From positions 1-60,482 of the forward strand of contig JAJHQJ010000005.1 of NCBI GenBank assembly GCA_020833415.1: a stretch of 60,482 nt of DNA, written 5' to 3'. The translations under genes were made by a program, and so were the position numbers. A model generated the notes under the pieces. That model was not told the DNA's origin. It made no database searches and was given only the letters and a program-made list of their open reading frames with translations. The stretch comes from Desulfurococcaceae archaeon. Its GTDB lineage: Archaea; Thermoproteota; Thermoprotei_A; Sulfolobales; NBVN01. Shown here one piece after another: positions 34,246 to 42,879 of the stretch. How positions within the stretch are numbered: the first letter of the stretch is position 1; every line of letters begins with the position of its first letter.

Positions 34246-34327
34246 GAAATGCTCCCGAGACTAAGTAGTGACGAGATAGTTATATCTGTGTACCGGCGAG
34301 GTCCAACCTAGTTCGCAGACCCCGAGT

Positions 34328-34372
<45 letters not shown>

Positions 34373-34429
34373 TAGTCTAAGAAGGGTGAAAATTTAAATG
34401 CGTGCTCTAGGAGTGTACTTGGTGGTAGC

Positions 34430-34696
34430 ATGCCTGAGCCATCCGCTACAGCGATAGTACTGCTAAACACGGATATAGGCTCGGAGGACGAGGTTCTAGA
34501 ACAGCTCTCTAGAATTGACGGAGTTGTGGAGGCAAGTATAGTATACGGAGTCTACGATATAGTGGTAAAGGTTAAGGCTAGGAGTATAGAGGAGCTTAAA
34601 GATATAATAACTAACAAGATAAGGAAGCTAGCTAAGGTTAAGTCAACCCTAACTATGGTTGTAGTTGAGGGTAAGAGTTTCGAAAAGAGGAGTTGA
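34430..34696 (+). CDS. Stand-alone Lrp/AsnC ligand-binding (RAM) domain protein
   Basis: The 88-aa protein is the C-terminal RAM half of an Lrp regulator without the DNA-binding half (IVLLNTDIGSEDEVLEQLSRIDGVVEASIVYGVYDIVVKVKA). Such single-domain proteins bind small molecules or pair with full-length Lrp proteins; a full-length one is encoded at 28465. ATG start, with a TATA at about 34391-34400. Its stop overlaps the tiaS start (TTGA), so the two are co-translated. Confidence 0.88.
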   Translation: MPEPSATAIVLLNTDIGSEDEVLEQLSRIDGVVEASIVYGVYDIVVKVKARSIEELKDIITNKIRKLAKVKSTLTMVVVEGKSFEKRS

Positions 34697-36015
34697 AGGT
34701 ATCCATAGGTATAGATGGAGCCGATTCTCCTAGGGGGGGTTGTACTACACACACCCTCTACAGACTATTCAAGGAACTTGTGAAGGAGGGTTACGTAGAG
34801 AGGGTCTTAGACTACCCATATCTAGTAAGACTTAACCCCTCAGTACCCTTCAAGACGCGTGGTAACGGTGCCGTAGCATTAAAGTTTGAACTCCGGAAGG
34901 ACCCTGGAGATCTGGTACCCTTCGTGGTGGGAGTAGTTGAGAAGTACCTGAGAGAGTTCTCGGGGAATGTCGATGACGTTGGCCTAGCTATAGTCTACGG
35001 TGATTACGATAGGGAGCTCTCGCACATATATTACGAAGCTCTAACAGACTATGTACACAGGTCGCGGATAGAGGGGTTAGTCGAGGGCAGTAATGGGAGG
35101 TTAGCCCTACCCATGGGTCTAAGCAGAGGGTGTGTGGGGGCTATTGCAGCTATAGGCTGGTCTGCTTCTAAGTTCACCTACGAGCTCCTAGTATACCGTA
35201 GCTCCTACTTAACCCCCCGAGAGGCTCTAGTAGACTTGGGTAAGCTAGCTTCAGTGGACCTCAACCCTAGGTATCGCACCTTCTGTAGTTTTGACCCTGA
35301 GGTAGGTAGGGTCGTAGCTATACCCAGAGGTCCCGACCCCGTCATCCTAGGCCTAAGGGGGTTGGATCCCGGAGGCTTAATCGAGGCTCTAGAATACCTA
35401 GGTATCTCAAAATATGTCGAGGGCTGGATCATCTTTAAGACTAACCAGGCAACTGGAGAACACTACGTCCCCAGAGCTTCTAGGGATATGAAGCCTTTTA
35501 GAACCGGTTGTATAGCTGGTGAGGTTACCTCTGTGAGGTCTGTGGTAGGTGGGGATGTGGAGTTAAAGGTAGATGACGGTTTCGGTTCCCTAGTTGCGTA
35601 CGTGTTTAAGGAGACAGGGCTGAGTAAGGTAGCGAGGAGTTTAGTCCGCGGTGACGTAGTTAGACTCTGCGGTACTGTAAAGTACTGGGAGGGTGTAGGT
35701 GGAGTACTACACGTAGAGCTACTGGAGGTTATAGATATAGCCGAGCTTCACGTAAAGAGAAATCCGAGGTGCCCCTCGTGTGGAGCTAGACTTAAGTCCG
35801 CAGGTAGGGATAAGGGATTTAAGTGCGTTAAGTGCGGGTATAAAACTAAGGAGTTAAAGCCGTCAATTCAGTTGGTTGGTAGGGATATTAGTAGGGGTTT
35901 CTACGTACCCAGTTGCGGAGGGGCCAAGCACCTTACAATACCCAGACCTCTTGTTGATATAGATACACACGTCCCGGTACAGACTCTAGTGGGGAGGATT
36001 TCGGACTTCTACTAG
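34693..36015 (+). CDS. tiaS: tRNA-Ile2 2-agmatinylcytidine synthetase TiaS
   Basis: The 440-aa protein shows the TiaS order: IGIDGADSPRGGCTTHTLYRL at the N-terminus, the FKTRGNGAVAL block, an OB-fold around 265-350 (TGCIAGEVTSVRSVVGG) and a C-terminal zinc ribbon CPSCGARL...CVKCGYKT. It attaches agmatine to C34 of tRNA-Ile(CAU) so that it reads AUA. TTG start at 34693 overlapping the RAM-protein stop. AUA reading is of interest because two genes here appear to start with ATA, though a link is only speculative. Confidence 0.93.
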   Translation: MKVSIGIDGADSPRGGCTTHTLYRLFKELVKEGYVERVLDYPYLVRLNPSVPFKTRGNGAVALKFELRKDPGDLVPFVVGVVEKYLREFSGNVDDVGLAIVYGDYDRELSHIYYEALTDYVHRSRIEGLVEGSNGRLALPMGLSRGCVGAIAAIGWSASKFTYELLVYRSSYLTPREALVDLGKLASVDLNPRYRTFCSFDPEVGRVVAIPRGPDPVILGLRGLDPGGLIEALEYLGISKYVEGWIIFKTNQATGEHYVPRASRDMKPFRTGCIAGEVTSVRSVVGGDVELKVDDGFGSLVAYVFKETGLSKVARSLVRGDVVRLCGTVKYWEGVGGVLHVELLEVIDIAELHVKRNPRCPSCGARLKSAGRDKGFKCVKCGYKTKELKPSIQLVGRDISRGFYVPSCGGAKHLTIPRPLVDIDTHVPVQTLVGRISDFY

Positions 36016-36023
36016 CTGAGATG

Positions 36024-36136
36024 GGGAATCCCCAGTCTTCCCGACCACAGCCCTCAGATGACAGATGTAAACCCAGGTAGTGGGGGTCGGTGAACTACCC
36101 TAGGGGAACCCCAGCCCTTCAGGGCGGGGAGGTTAG
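36024..36136 (+). ncRNA. Solitary omega-RNA-like transposon right end
   Basis: GATGGGGAATCCCCAGTCTTCCCGACC ... CAGATGACAGATGTAAACCC ... CTAGGGGAACC ... CCCTTCAGGGCGGGGAGG matches, with changes, the right end of the IS605-type element at 39472-39600 read on the minus strand. No transposase is attached. It can form the same series of hairpins. It sits right after tiaS and could be a relic, a non-autonomous element tip or a TnpB guide RNA source. No own promoter is clear. Confidence 0.6.
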
Positions 36137-36180
36137 TACGAGGTAGTTATAGTAGGCAGGGTAATTGAAAGCTGAATTAC

Positions 36181-36474
36181 TTAGTGAGTACCTCCACGTA
36201 GCTCTACGAGTTTCTTACCGAAGATCTTCATCAGCTCGTACTTCCTCAAATTACTCGGCACTTTTACAACGATCAAGGCTGGAGATCTATACCACGTGCT
36301 AGGATGCCTTTTCTCCTCAGTCTCACACTCATAGCCCAATTCTCTACATACCTTCAGGACCTCCTCTGGTTTAGGGTTCGGAACAGTAAGGCTTTTGGGG
36401 AGTTTCCTACCTTGCTTACGGCCTAGGTTCTGGTCGAAGTAGTTAAGCCAGAACCTAAGCTCCCTATAGCTCAT
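36181..36474 (-). CDS. srp19: Signal recognition particle 19 kDa protein
   Basis: The 97-aa protein has the SRP19 pattern: FWLNYFDQNLGRKQGRKLPKSL at the start and ECETEEKRHPSTWYRSPALIVVK in the middle. It binds the apical loops of 7S RNA and helps load SRP54 in targeting of membrane proteins. ATG at 36474, five bases after the S8e stop, so it is in an operon with rps8e. The 7S RNA gene is not visible in the window. Confidence 0.9.
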   Translation of the reverse strand: MSYRELRFWLNYFDQNLGRKQGRKLPKSLTVPNPKPEEVLKVCRELGYECETEEKRHPSTWYRSPALIVVKVPSNLRKYELMKIFGKKLVELRGGTH

Positions 36475-36479
36475 TTATA

Positions 36480-36872
36480 CTAACCGGAGCTCTTAGTGAG
36501 CACGGCGTTAACTACACCGTCTCTCGAAGGTCTAGAGGTAACCTTAGCTAACCCAAGCTCGGTCTCTATAACTGATCCCCTAGATACTATCCCCAACCTA
36601 ACGTACTCCCTGTTAGCAGGGTTTTCCACCACCCTCAATATCTTCACCTTCCTAAAAGTCTTAGACCCGGGGTCGTAGATGTTAGCGTAGGCAACTTCCT
36701 TAAGTCTAACAACAGTATTCCCACCCCTAACCCTCTCCTTCACCCTAACATCCCTGCTTCCGATCCTAGTTAGGGTGGGGTACCCCCCTAGCTCGTACTT
36801 ACGCTTCTTTCTATGCGGTCTTCTAATACCTCCCGAGACCTTCCTTGAGTCATTGCCTTGGTATATTGCCAG
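36480..36872 (-). CDS. rps8e: Ribosomal protein S8e, apparently starting at CTG
   Basis: The track gives only the last 87 residues (start 36743). The frame continues upstream through a clear S8e N-terminus: YQGNDSRKVSGGIRRPHRKKRKYELGGYPTL. The only codons between the in-frame TAG and this sequence are GAA CTG GCA ATA. CTG at 36872 lies 6 nt after GGGGGTG and gives (M)AIYQGNDSRK, 130 aa, matching family length and start (MGxYQGND). A TATA (TTTTAAATACT) about 30 bp upstream fits a very short leader. Small-subunit ribosomal protein. Confidence 0.9.
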   Translation of the reverse strand: MAIYQGNDSRKVSGGIRRPHRKKRKYELGGYPTLTRIGSRDVRVKERVRGGNTVVRLKEVAYANIYDPGSKTFRKVKILRVVENPANREYVRLGIVSRGSVIETELGLAKVTSRPSRDGVVNAVLTKSSG

Positions 36873-37080
36873 TTCCTACACCCCCTAACTAGGGGTAGAT
36901 AGTATTTAAAAGCGTTTAAAGACCTCTACAATCAAAAGCCCCCCAAGGGTGGTAGAGGCCGCCCAATCTCTAGGAAAGTGTACAAGAGGTTGGTAGATGA
37001 TGGTGGTATGTAGTGTAGTTCTTTAGGTCCTACCTTAAAGCTTATAGCTCAACCTCCACTCTACTCTACGGGAGGGGTCC

Positions 37081-37344
37081 GTGGTCAGGCCGGCGCTGAG
37101 GTCTAGGTCTAAGAGAAGGGTGTGGAGAAGAGTACCTGGAGGGAAGGTTAAGGTATTCTACGAAAGGAACTACGTATATGAGGCTTACTGTGCTGTGTGT
37201 GGTAGACCTCTGGGAGGGGTTCCCAGGGATATCAGGGTTATCAGGTACGGTCCTAAGACCGCGAAAAGACCCGAGAGACCCTACGGCGGAGTTCTCTGTT
37301 CAACATGTCTAGCTACAGCTATTAAGCTATCTATACGTAGCTAA
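37081..37344 (+). CDS. rpl34e: Ribosomal protein L34e
   Basis: The 87-aa protein is basic: RPALRSRSKRRVWRRVPGGKVKVFYERN, then a zinc ribbon (YCAVCGRPLGGVP ... VLCSTCLATAIKLSIR). That is the archaeal L34e pattern. GTG start behind GGGAGGGG. It is divergent from rps8e and leads an operon with cmk, 13 bp on. The 200 bp between rps8e and this gene hold both promoters and a CCTCTAC/GTAGAGG hairpin (36923-36958) of unknown meaning. Confidence 0.92.
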   Translation: MVRPALRSRSKRRVWRRVPGGKVKVFYERNYVYEAYCAVCGRPLGGVPRDIRVIRYGPKTAKRPERPYGGVLCSTCLATAIKLSIRS

Positions 37345-37357
37345 CTGAGGGGGTTCT

Positions 37358-37939
37358 TTGAGCAACTTCTGTGAGGAGGGGGTTGTCATAGCTGTAAGCG
37401 GTAAGCCTGGAAGCGGTAAGAGTACTTTAGCTAGAAACCTAGCTGAGAAGCTAGGACTGCGCTACGTATCTGTAGGGCAGATCTTCAGGAGAATAGCCTC
37501 GTCTATAGGGGTAAGTCTGGAAGAACTCAGTAGGATAGCTGAAAAAGACGATAGCATAGATAGGATGATAGACTCAACAGCCGTAGAGGAGGCTAGAAGA
37601 GGCTGTGTAGTACTGGACGGTCACCTCTCGGCGTGGATTCTAAAGGACTTAGCACACGTTAAGATAATGACGTACGCCCCTCTGAGTATTAGAGCTATGA
37701 GAATAGCGAGACGGGATGGTAAGAACATCGAGGAAGCCTTACATGAGATCGAGATCCGGGAGGACTCAGAGGCTAGGAGGTACTTGAGGTACTACGGGAT
37801 AAACATCAACGACATCTCAGTATTTGACTTAATAGTAAATACTTCAAACCTTAGTGAGGAGGAGACTACTCAGGTGGTATTAGAGGCTGTTAAGGTACTT
37901 CTAGAGAGAAGACTTAGAGAGAAGCTTAAGAGCTCCTAG
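37358..37939 (+). CDS. cmk: Cytidylate kinase (archaeal type)
   Basis: The 193-aa P-loop kinase has VIAVSGKPGSGKSTLARNLAEKLGLRYVSVGQIFR at the start, VVLDGHLSAWI, and RIARRDGKN with IREDSEARRYLRYYGI. It phosphorylates CMP/dCMP to the diphosphate. The place next to L34e is common in archaea. TTG start at 37358 with GAGGGGG upstream. A tRNA-Ser gene follows 16 bp after its stop. Confidence 0.9.
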   Translation: MSNFCEEGVVIAVSGKPGSGKSTLARNLAEKLGLRYVSVGQIFRRIASSIGVSLEELSRIAEKDDSIDRMIDSTAVEEARRGCVVLDGHLSAWILKDLAHVKIMTYAPLSIRAMRIARRDGKNIEEALHEIEIREDSEARRYLRYYGININDISVFDLIVNTSNLSEEETTQVVLEAVKVLLERRLREKLKSS

Positions 37940-37955
37940 TGCAGAGATCAGTTGA

Positions 37956-38040
37956 GCCGGGGTGCCCGAGCGGTCTAAGGGGCCGGCCTTGAGAGCCGGT
38001 GGGTGTGACACCCGCGCGGGTTCGAATCCCGCCCCCGGCG
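37956..38040 (+). tRNA. tRNA-Ser (UGA)
   Basis: Acceptor GCCGGGG pairs with CCCCGGC, discriminator G. Anticodon stem GCCGG/CCGGC with loop CTTGAGA gives TGA. A long variable arm (GGGTGTGACACCC-like) marks a class II tRNA, and the T arm is GCGGG-TTCGAAT-CCCGC. No intron. CCA is not encoded (CCT follows), unlike tRNA-Ala and tRNA-Met in this window. Confidence 0.97.
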
Positions 38041-38075
38041 CCTACTTCTAAGTGAGGTCACGTACCTAAACCAAG

Positions 38076-38897
38076 GTGGGGGTAGTGAGTCGGGAGGTAA
38101 TCGAGGAAGGGGATTACGTACTCATCTACGTAGACCCTAGGAGACGTAGGGTGGTAAAGGTATCTAGAGGGGCTAGATTCGAAAGCGATAGGGGGGTTCT
38201 AAACCTTGAGAACCTCATAGGGCTTCCCTACGGTTCTAGGGTTAGGCTTAGTACTGGAGCAGAGGTCTACGCTCTTAAACCGACGCATACCGATCTTACA
38301 CAACTCTTCGAAAGAGTTACCCAGGTTATCTACCCAAAGGACATAGGCTTGATGATAGTCCTCTCGGGTGTAGGACCCGGTAGTAGAGTCCTAGAAATAG
38401 GTGTCGGTACAGGTTACCTCACATCATTCCTAGCTAACTTAGTGAGACCCGACGGCCTTATAGTAGGTTACGAGATCCGCCCAGACTACGCTGAGAAAGC
38501 CATTAAGAACTTAAGGAAACTCGGCCTGGATAAGTACGTAGTAATCAAGATCGGTGACGCTAGAGAGGGTTTGGAGAAGCTCAATAGAAAGTTTGACGTA
38601 GTCTTCATAGACATTCCAGACCCGTGGAATGTCTACCCTAAACTTAACGACGTCGTAGTCCCCTCGGCGCCGGTTATATCCTTCCTACCTACAGTGAACC
38701 AGGTACTTAAAGTCCTGGAATACCTGAGTGGGTGTAGCTGTGCTACGGACGTAAGGGTCTACGAAACTCTTCTCAGAGAGTATGAGGTGAAGAGGGAGGC
38801 CCTAAGACCTAAAACTCTCTCAATAGTACATACAGGGTATATACTCTTCTTTAGATTTATAACACCTAAGCCTCAAACTGAGGGAAATGTCGGTTAG
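38076..38897 (+). CDS. trmI: tRNA (adenine-N1)-methyltransferase TrmI
   Basis: The 273-aa protein has a small N-terminal beta domain (GDYVLIYVDPRRRRVVKVSRGARFESDRG), then the TrmI signature KPTHTDLTQLFERVTQVIYPKDIGLMI, the SAM motif VLEIGVGTGYLTS, and FDVVFIDIPDPW. It methylates A57/A58 in the T loop of tRNAs, a thermal stabiliser. GTG start at 38076; GTG codons nearby are alternatives. It ends at the edge of the transposon island. Confidence 0.92.
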   Translation: MGVVSREVIEEGDYVLIYVDPRRRRVVKVSRGARFESDRGVLNLENLIGLPYGSRVRLSTGAEVYALKPTHTDLTQLFERVTQVIYPKDIGLMIVLSGVGPGSRVLEIGVGTGYLTSFLANLVRPDGLIVGYEIRPDYAEKAIKNLRKLGLDKYVVIKIGDAREGLEKLNRKFDVVFIDIPDPWNVYPKLNDVVVPSAPVISFLPTVNQVLKVLEYLSGCSCATDVRVYETLLREYEVKREALRPKTLSIVHTGYILFFRFITPKPQTEGNVG

Positions 38898-38961
38898 GAC
38901 TAACCTAAATAGTTAAGGTGCCTAGCACTTAACTCAGCACACATACTCTACGGACATTATT

Positions 38962-39217
38962 CAACTGAAAGTCTCGCCTTTAAAGGTGAGGATGGGGTGG
39001 GAAGTTTATAAGTTCTGTGTTGATATTTTCTTGGTGATGAGTGTTTAAGCTCTGTGAACCTAAGGTGATGATGGTTGGAGTACCCATAACCCTGAACCCC
39101 GTTAGGTGTAATGGGTCAGAGACCTGGCCTGGGATTGAACCTATGGAAAGGGGATGTAATCCCAAACCTCCCTACCCTAGGGGAACCCCCACCCTTCAGG
39201 ACGGAGAGGAGTTCAGT
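38962..39217 (+). mobile_element. Solitary non-autonomous element 1, with own promoter and structured RNA
   Basis: The element starts with the left-end hairpin CAACTGAAAGTCTCGCCTTTAAAGG and a TATA (TTTATAAG, 39005-39012). About 29 bp later comes GGTGATGAGTGTTTAAGC, then TGATGATGGTTGGAGTACCCATAACC, a conserved block GGATGTAATCCCAAACCTCCC, and the right-end hairpin ending AGGAGTTCAG. The same order is found at 43727-43979. No protein is encoded. It looks like a promoter plus a roughly 180-nt RNA between transposon ends. The GTGATGA box at the predicted RNA 5' end resembles a C box. Confidence 0.72.
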
Positions 39218-39243
39218 CTCTGCTCTAACTGAACTGTTGGTGA

Positions 39244-39444
39244 TGCCACCTGAGTCAGAGTCGGAGGGCGGTAGAGCTAGAGCTATTAGAGGAGTACACG
39301 TATGCTAATGAGAAGAGGTATAGGTTTAAGCTACGCGGTACAGATATAGTGATAAACGTTAGTGCAGATAATGTGGATGAGGGTATGGAGAAGGCAGTAG
39401 AGATATTGAAGAAGTTAGGACTGCTACCAGAGTTTCCCCGCTAA
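39244..39444 (+). pseudogene. Truncated small gene between two mobile elements
   Basis: An open frame codes for SRRAVELELLEEYTYANEKRYRFKLRG... ending KKLGLLPE, then runs into the IS607 right-end fragment at 39431 and stops in it. The sequence looks like a real small soluble protein (alternating alpha/beta, hydrophobic periodicity) but I do not recognise it. It has no ATG/GTG/TTG; a CTG at 39250 follows GGTGAT by five bases. It is probably the surviving part of a native gene cut at its 3' end. Confidence 0.45.
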
Positions 39445-39473
39445 CGGTACTTAATGGTATTTGTGAGTATTCT
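39431..39473 (-). mobile_element. Right-end fragment of an IS607 element
   Basis: On the minus strand, AATACTCACAAATACCATTAAGTACCGTTAGCGGGGAAACT matches the right end of the IS607 at 21765-23732 (GTACCGTTAGCGGGGAAACG) including the AAATACC block before it. Only about 43 bp remain, squeezed between the truncated small gene and the IS605-type right end. Confidence 0.7.
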
Positions 39474-40243
39474 GACCTCCTCCCCGCCCTAAAGGGCGTG
39501 GGTTCCCCTTAGGGGGTTCATCGGTTCCCCGCATCTATTCGGGTCTACATCTGTCATCTGCGGGGCAGTCGGGGTGGCCAGAGATCCCCCCATCTGGGTT
39601 AAAGCCCTCTTCTCAATATTTAATATTGCTACTGTATCCCGATCTGCTTCAAACCCACATCTAGGGCACTTAAGTACTCTATATCCATTCTCTCTCATTT
39701 TGCTACTGCACCTTGGGCACTTAGTGGATGTATCCATGGGGTCTACTGCTATAGATGGGACTCCGTGTTTCCCGCACTGCCAGTCAATCCACTCAGAGAT
39801 CCTCCTGTAGCTGAGTATTAGTAGGGAGACCTTGTGCTCCCGGGGGAGCTTCATCAAGCTCTCCACCAATCCTGTTAAATCCTCCCTGGCGACTGCGTAT
39901 TGGTGTTGCCTAGCTAATACTACAATTCTATGCGATGTCTTCTTAACCCAGTCCTCAATTATGCATCTAGCCTTAGCGTAGTAGTGTGATATCCTCCTTC
40001 TAACACCCCTCCTCCTAAGCCATGCATCATACCTCATCGAGGAGTACTTCTTCTGGAGGTTCTCAGCTAGTAGCTTATAGTGTAGAGCCCGCTCAATAGG
40101 GGTTTTAAACCTATATTCAAACTTGGAATTACCGATAACAATATGCTTCTCATTGACATCCACAGCTAAGACTCCTCTAGGGCTGTTTCGTAGCTGATGG
40201 TTAGGGGTTAGATTTATAAGCTTTGTTTCTATCCGTTATTCTG

Positions 40244-40900
40244 GTGCCAGCTATTCCAGGGCCTTCGGAGAGGTTGCTGAGGCCTAAGGAGGTCTGCCGG
40301 AGGCTTGGTATCAGCTACTCCACTCTATCTAGGTGGGTTAGGGAGGGTAGGATTAGGGCTATTAGGACTGCTGGTGGTAAGTATAGGGTTCCTGAGAGTG
40401 AGGTTAGGAGGATTGCCGAGGGACTACCGATAAGCAGGGAGGTCAGGGCAGTCGTATATACCCGCGTAAGCTCCTCGGACCAGAAGGGCGACTTGGAGAG
40501 GCAGGTACAGTACCTGACGCAGTACTGCTCCTCTAAGGGGTACAGGGTCGTAGACGTCTTGAGCGACGTAGCTAGTGGCTTGAAGACCGATAGGAGGGGG
40601 CTATTGAAGCTCTTCGACTACGTCGTTAATAGGCAGGTGGACGTGGTTGTAGTGACGTATAGGGATAGGCTGACTAGGTTCGGCTTCGAGTACCTGGAGC
40701 ACTTCTTCAACCAGTATGGCGTTAGGATCGAGGTTGCCTTCGGTGAGGAGCCCAAGGACGCTTACCAAGAGCTCGTAGAGGACCTGATAGAGATTGTAAC
40801 TTCCTTTGCTGGGAAGCTCTACGGGTTGAGGAGTCACAAGAAAAAGAGGCTCGTAGAGGGCTTCAAGAAGCTGCTGGAGGAGGTCGAGAAGAGTGGTTGA
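40244..40900 (+). CDS. tnpA: IS607 serine recombinase TnpA (second element)
   Basis: The protein has a MerR-type helix-turn-helix (LLRPKEVCRRLGISYSTLSRWVREGRIRAIRTAGGKYRVPESEV) and serine recombinase domain (VVYTRVSSSDQKGDLERQ, VASGLKTDRRGL, YRDRLTRFGFEYLEHFF). I start at GTG 40244, about 26 nt after the TATA box, rather than the TTG at 40223, giving 218 aa. It is intact. Its stop overlaps the tnpB start (GTGGTTGA). Confidence 0.92.
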   Translation: MPAIPGPSERLLRPKEVCRRLGISYSTLSRWVREGRIRAIRTAGGKYRVPESEVRRIAEGLPISREVRAVVYTRVSSSDQKGDLERQVQYLTQYCSSKGYRVVDVLSDVASGLKTDRRGLLKLFDYVVNRQVDVVVVTYRDRLTRFGFEYLEHFFNQYGVRIEVAFGEEPKDAYQELVEDLIEIVTSFAGKLYGLRSHKKKRLVEGFKKLLEEVEKSG

Positions 40901-42140
40901 GCTGACGAGGACTGTCGTGATTCCAAGCGTCGAGCTTACTGAAAGAAAGCTCAAGACCTTCAAAGAGCTCGTCGAGCTCTACAAGCAAATGCTCGTCGAG
41001 CTCGTGGACTACGGCTTCGAGAAGAACGTAGACTCCTTCACTAGGTTGAAGAGGGATAAGTACCGCGAATTGCGAGAGAGGTTTCCACAACTGCCAAGCC
41101 ACTACATTCACACTGCTTGTCAAGACGCTTCGACGAGGATTAAGAGCTTCAACAAGCTCAAGAAGAGGGGCTTGGCAAAGTCGGAGAGGCCGGAGGTAAA
41201 CAGGGTCGCCATCTGGCTCGACGACCACCTATGGAAGCGCGTCGGCTATACGACGATCCTCGTCTCCACGCACAAGGGCTGGGTGCCGGTGGAGCTTAGG
41301 CCTCACAAGCAGTTCTGGGAGTACGTGAACTCTGAATGGGCTTTGAGGACGCAACCAAAGATGAGGCTCGACTACAAGAGAAGGAGGTTGTTGGTCTACC
41401 TAGTCTTCACGAAGGCTGCGAACATCGATGAGGAGAGGACCGAGAACGTTGTCTCGGTCGATGTCAACGAGGACAACGTGACGGTCAAGGTCCTCGACAA
41501 GGCCTACATACTCAAGACCAACATCAAGAGGCTCACCCTCGGCTACGCCAAGTATAGAGAAGTCGTCCAGAGCGTCAGGGGGAACGGGCACGTGAAGAGG
41601 GCTCTCCACGGTAGAGAGCGGAAGAGGAAGAAGGACATTAGGCTAAAGGTGGCGAACTTGATCGCGAACACTGCTAAGGAGCTGAACGCGGTGGTCGTCT
41701 TAGAGAAGCTCCCCAGAGGGTGTCCTAAGAACATGATCGAGGGCGTTAAGGACGCTACCTTGAGGCACAGGATCTACCAAGCTGGCTTTAGGAGCATGGT
41801 GAAGGCAATTGAGGAGGAGTGCTTTGAGAGAAGAGTCCCCGTCGCAAAAGTCGATCCGAAGGGCACGTCTTCGAGGTGTCCATTCTGCAGTTCAAAGCTG
41901 ATGAGGGGCAATGCCTCGAGGCACTTGAAGTGCTCGAAGTGTGGAGTGGAGATGGGCAGGGACGTGGTGGCCGTCATGAACATCGAGAGGAGGTACTTGA
42001 CTTACAAGGGGCTCGTGCCGTTAGCCCCGATGCCCTGTGAACCCGCTCTAGAGGTAGCAGTGCTACCAGTGAAGGAGTGGGCGAGGAGGAAGTCCCTAGA
42101 TGCAATAAATAAACATGAACTAGTAAGGATGAGCATCTAG
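40893..42140 (+). CDS. tnpB: TnpB RNA-guided endonuclease (IS607 type), intact motifs
   Basis: The 415-aa protein has all RuvC acids in place: VSVDVNEDNVT, VVVLEKLPRG and GRDVVAVMNIERR, plus a four-cysteine zinc finger CPFCSSK...CSKCG. By family knowledge it cuts DNA next to a short TAM using an omega RNA made from the right end of the element. It could therefore be the active nuclease for this window. GTG start at 40893, overlapping tnpA by 8 nt. Confidence 0.92.
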   Translation: MVELTRTVVIPSVELTERKLKTFKELVELYKQMLVELVDYGFEKNVDSFTRLKRDKYRELRERFPQLPSHYIHTACQDASTRIKSFNKLKKRGLAKSERPEVNRVAIWLDDHLWKRVGYTTILVSTHKGWVPVELRPHKQFWEYVNSEWALRTQPKMRLDYKRRRLLVYLVFTKAANIDEERTENVVSVDVNEDNVTVKVLDKAYILKTNIKRLTLGYAKYREVVQSVRGNGHVKRALHGRERKRKKDIRLKVANLIANTAKELNAVVVLEKLPRGCPKNMIEGVKDATLRHRIYQAGFRSMVKAIEEECFERRVPVAKVDPKGTSSRCPFCSSKLMRGNASRHLKCSKCGVEMGRDVVAVMNIERRYLTYKGLVPLAPMPCEPALEVAVLPVKEWARRKSLDAINKHELVRMSI

Positions 42141-42661
42141 GGACAAACGGTATATTTCCGTGGTTTAGGTATGTGTTTAGATACTTCGAGAACTAGTTTT
42201 CCATCCTTGAACATTAACCTAGCGTCTCCACCAGGATGGTTGTCATACCTCATATCCCAGCCAATGACTTCTAGTCTATAGCCTCCAAGCAACTCCACAT
42301 AGTTACCGTTAATTCTATAACTATACTTGTGCGTCAACCAGACCCTCAGAGCCTTAGCCCTAGGCACTCTGCCCTTGTTAGGGTTGTTGAGCCATGACTT
42401 GGCAATGGCTACTGCTTCGCAGTAGCAGTCAATAGCTACTTTGGATGGTAGACCATACTCCTCCTTGAGGATATTATAGAGTAGTCTGTGTGCTTTACCA
42501 AGCGTTAAAGCCTTGTTCTCAATCACTAGTTTAATAGCGTAGTTTAATGCCTCTCTATACCTATACATGAAGCTCATTAACTCCCTGAATGTCTTGGGCT
42601 CGGCTCTAACCCTGACTGTTAAAGTGAGGGTTAGAGAGCCCTCATCACCCAAGGACACTCC

Positions 42662-42791
42662 TCACTCCACCCTATACTTAGCTATATTCACACTCCTATG
42701 GCAATTCGGGGCAGTTAGTGTAGTACTTTCTCTTACCCCTATACTCCCAGACATGACCACACGAAGGGCACTTCAACTTAACCAGATGCAT
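42662..42791 (-). pseudogene. Frameshifted small zinc-ribbon gene of the IS605-type element
   Basis: From ATG 42791 the frame reads MHLVKLKCPSCGHVWEYRGKRKYYTNCP and then stops. Removing one G in CCCCGAATTG restores CPNCHRSVNIAKYRVE and a stop at 42662. The complete 42-aa protein with two CPxC pairs is a common partner of archaeal tnpB. It lies just upstream of tnpB, under the left-end promoter. One inserted base has broken it. Confidence 0.65.
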
Positions 42792-42838
42792 CAGCAAACA
42801 AACATACACACAGACACATTTATAAACTTTCCACTTCA

Positions 42839-42872
<34 letters not shown>

Positions 42873-42879
42873 TCTTCTT

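Larger units (their letters stand above)
40183..42142 (+). mobile_element. IS607-family insertion sequence, nested in tnpB
   Basis: The 1960-bp element has a left end CTGTTTCG preceded by TCTAGGG; the same TCTAGGG is found at the right junction (42136-42142). It carries a serine recombinase and a TnpB with intact motifs. TATA (TTTATAAG, 40211-40218) lies before tnpA. It differs strongly in sequence from the IS607 at 21765, and its reading frames prefer GTC, CTC and GAG codons, unlike neighbouring genes, which suggests recent arrival. Confidence 0.85.
39489..42658 (-). pseudogene. tnpB: tnpB of the IS605-type element, split in two
   Basis: The N-terminal part is 42658-42143 (173 codons in the track, ending KPRKYTVC), and the C-terminal part is 40182-39489. 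The latter holds RuvC-I (VLAVDVNEKHIV), RuvC-II glutamate (AREDLTGLVESL), a proper CPRC...CPRC zinc finger and RuvC-III (DRDTVAILNIEKR). Together about 402 codons, normal for TnpB. Joining at the shared TCTAGGG leaves the halves one base out of frame, in a GGG run, so the host gene carries a shift as well as the insertion. Confidence 0.85.

Noticed and set aside
36923-36958. CCTCTAC/GTAGAGG hairpin between rps8e and rpl34e
   Set aside because: A single 7-bp stem with a 22-nt loop in a promoter region is not enough to call an RNA or attenuator.
39041-39308. Track ORFs of 63 and 65 aa within solitary element 1
   Set aside because: They are not kept in the matching element at 43727 and follow hairpin arms.
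40601-41228. Minus-strand ORFs of 120 aa opposite tnpA/tnpB
   Set aside because: Shadows caused by the GAG/CTC-rich codon use of the nested IS607.
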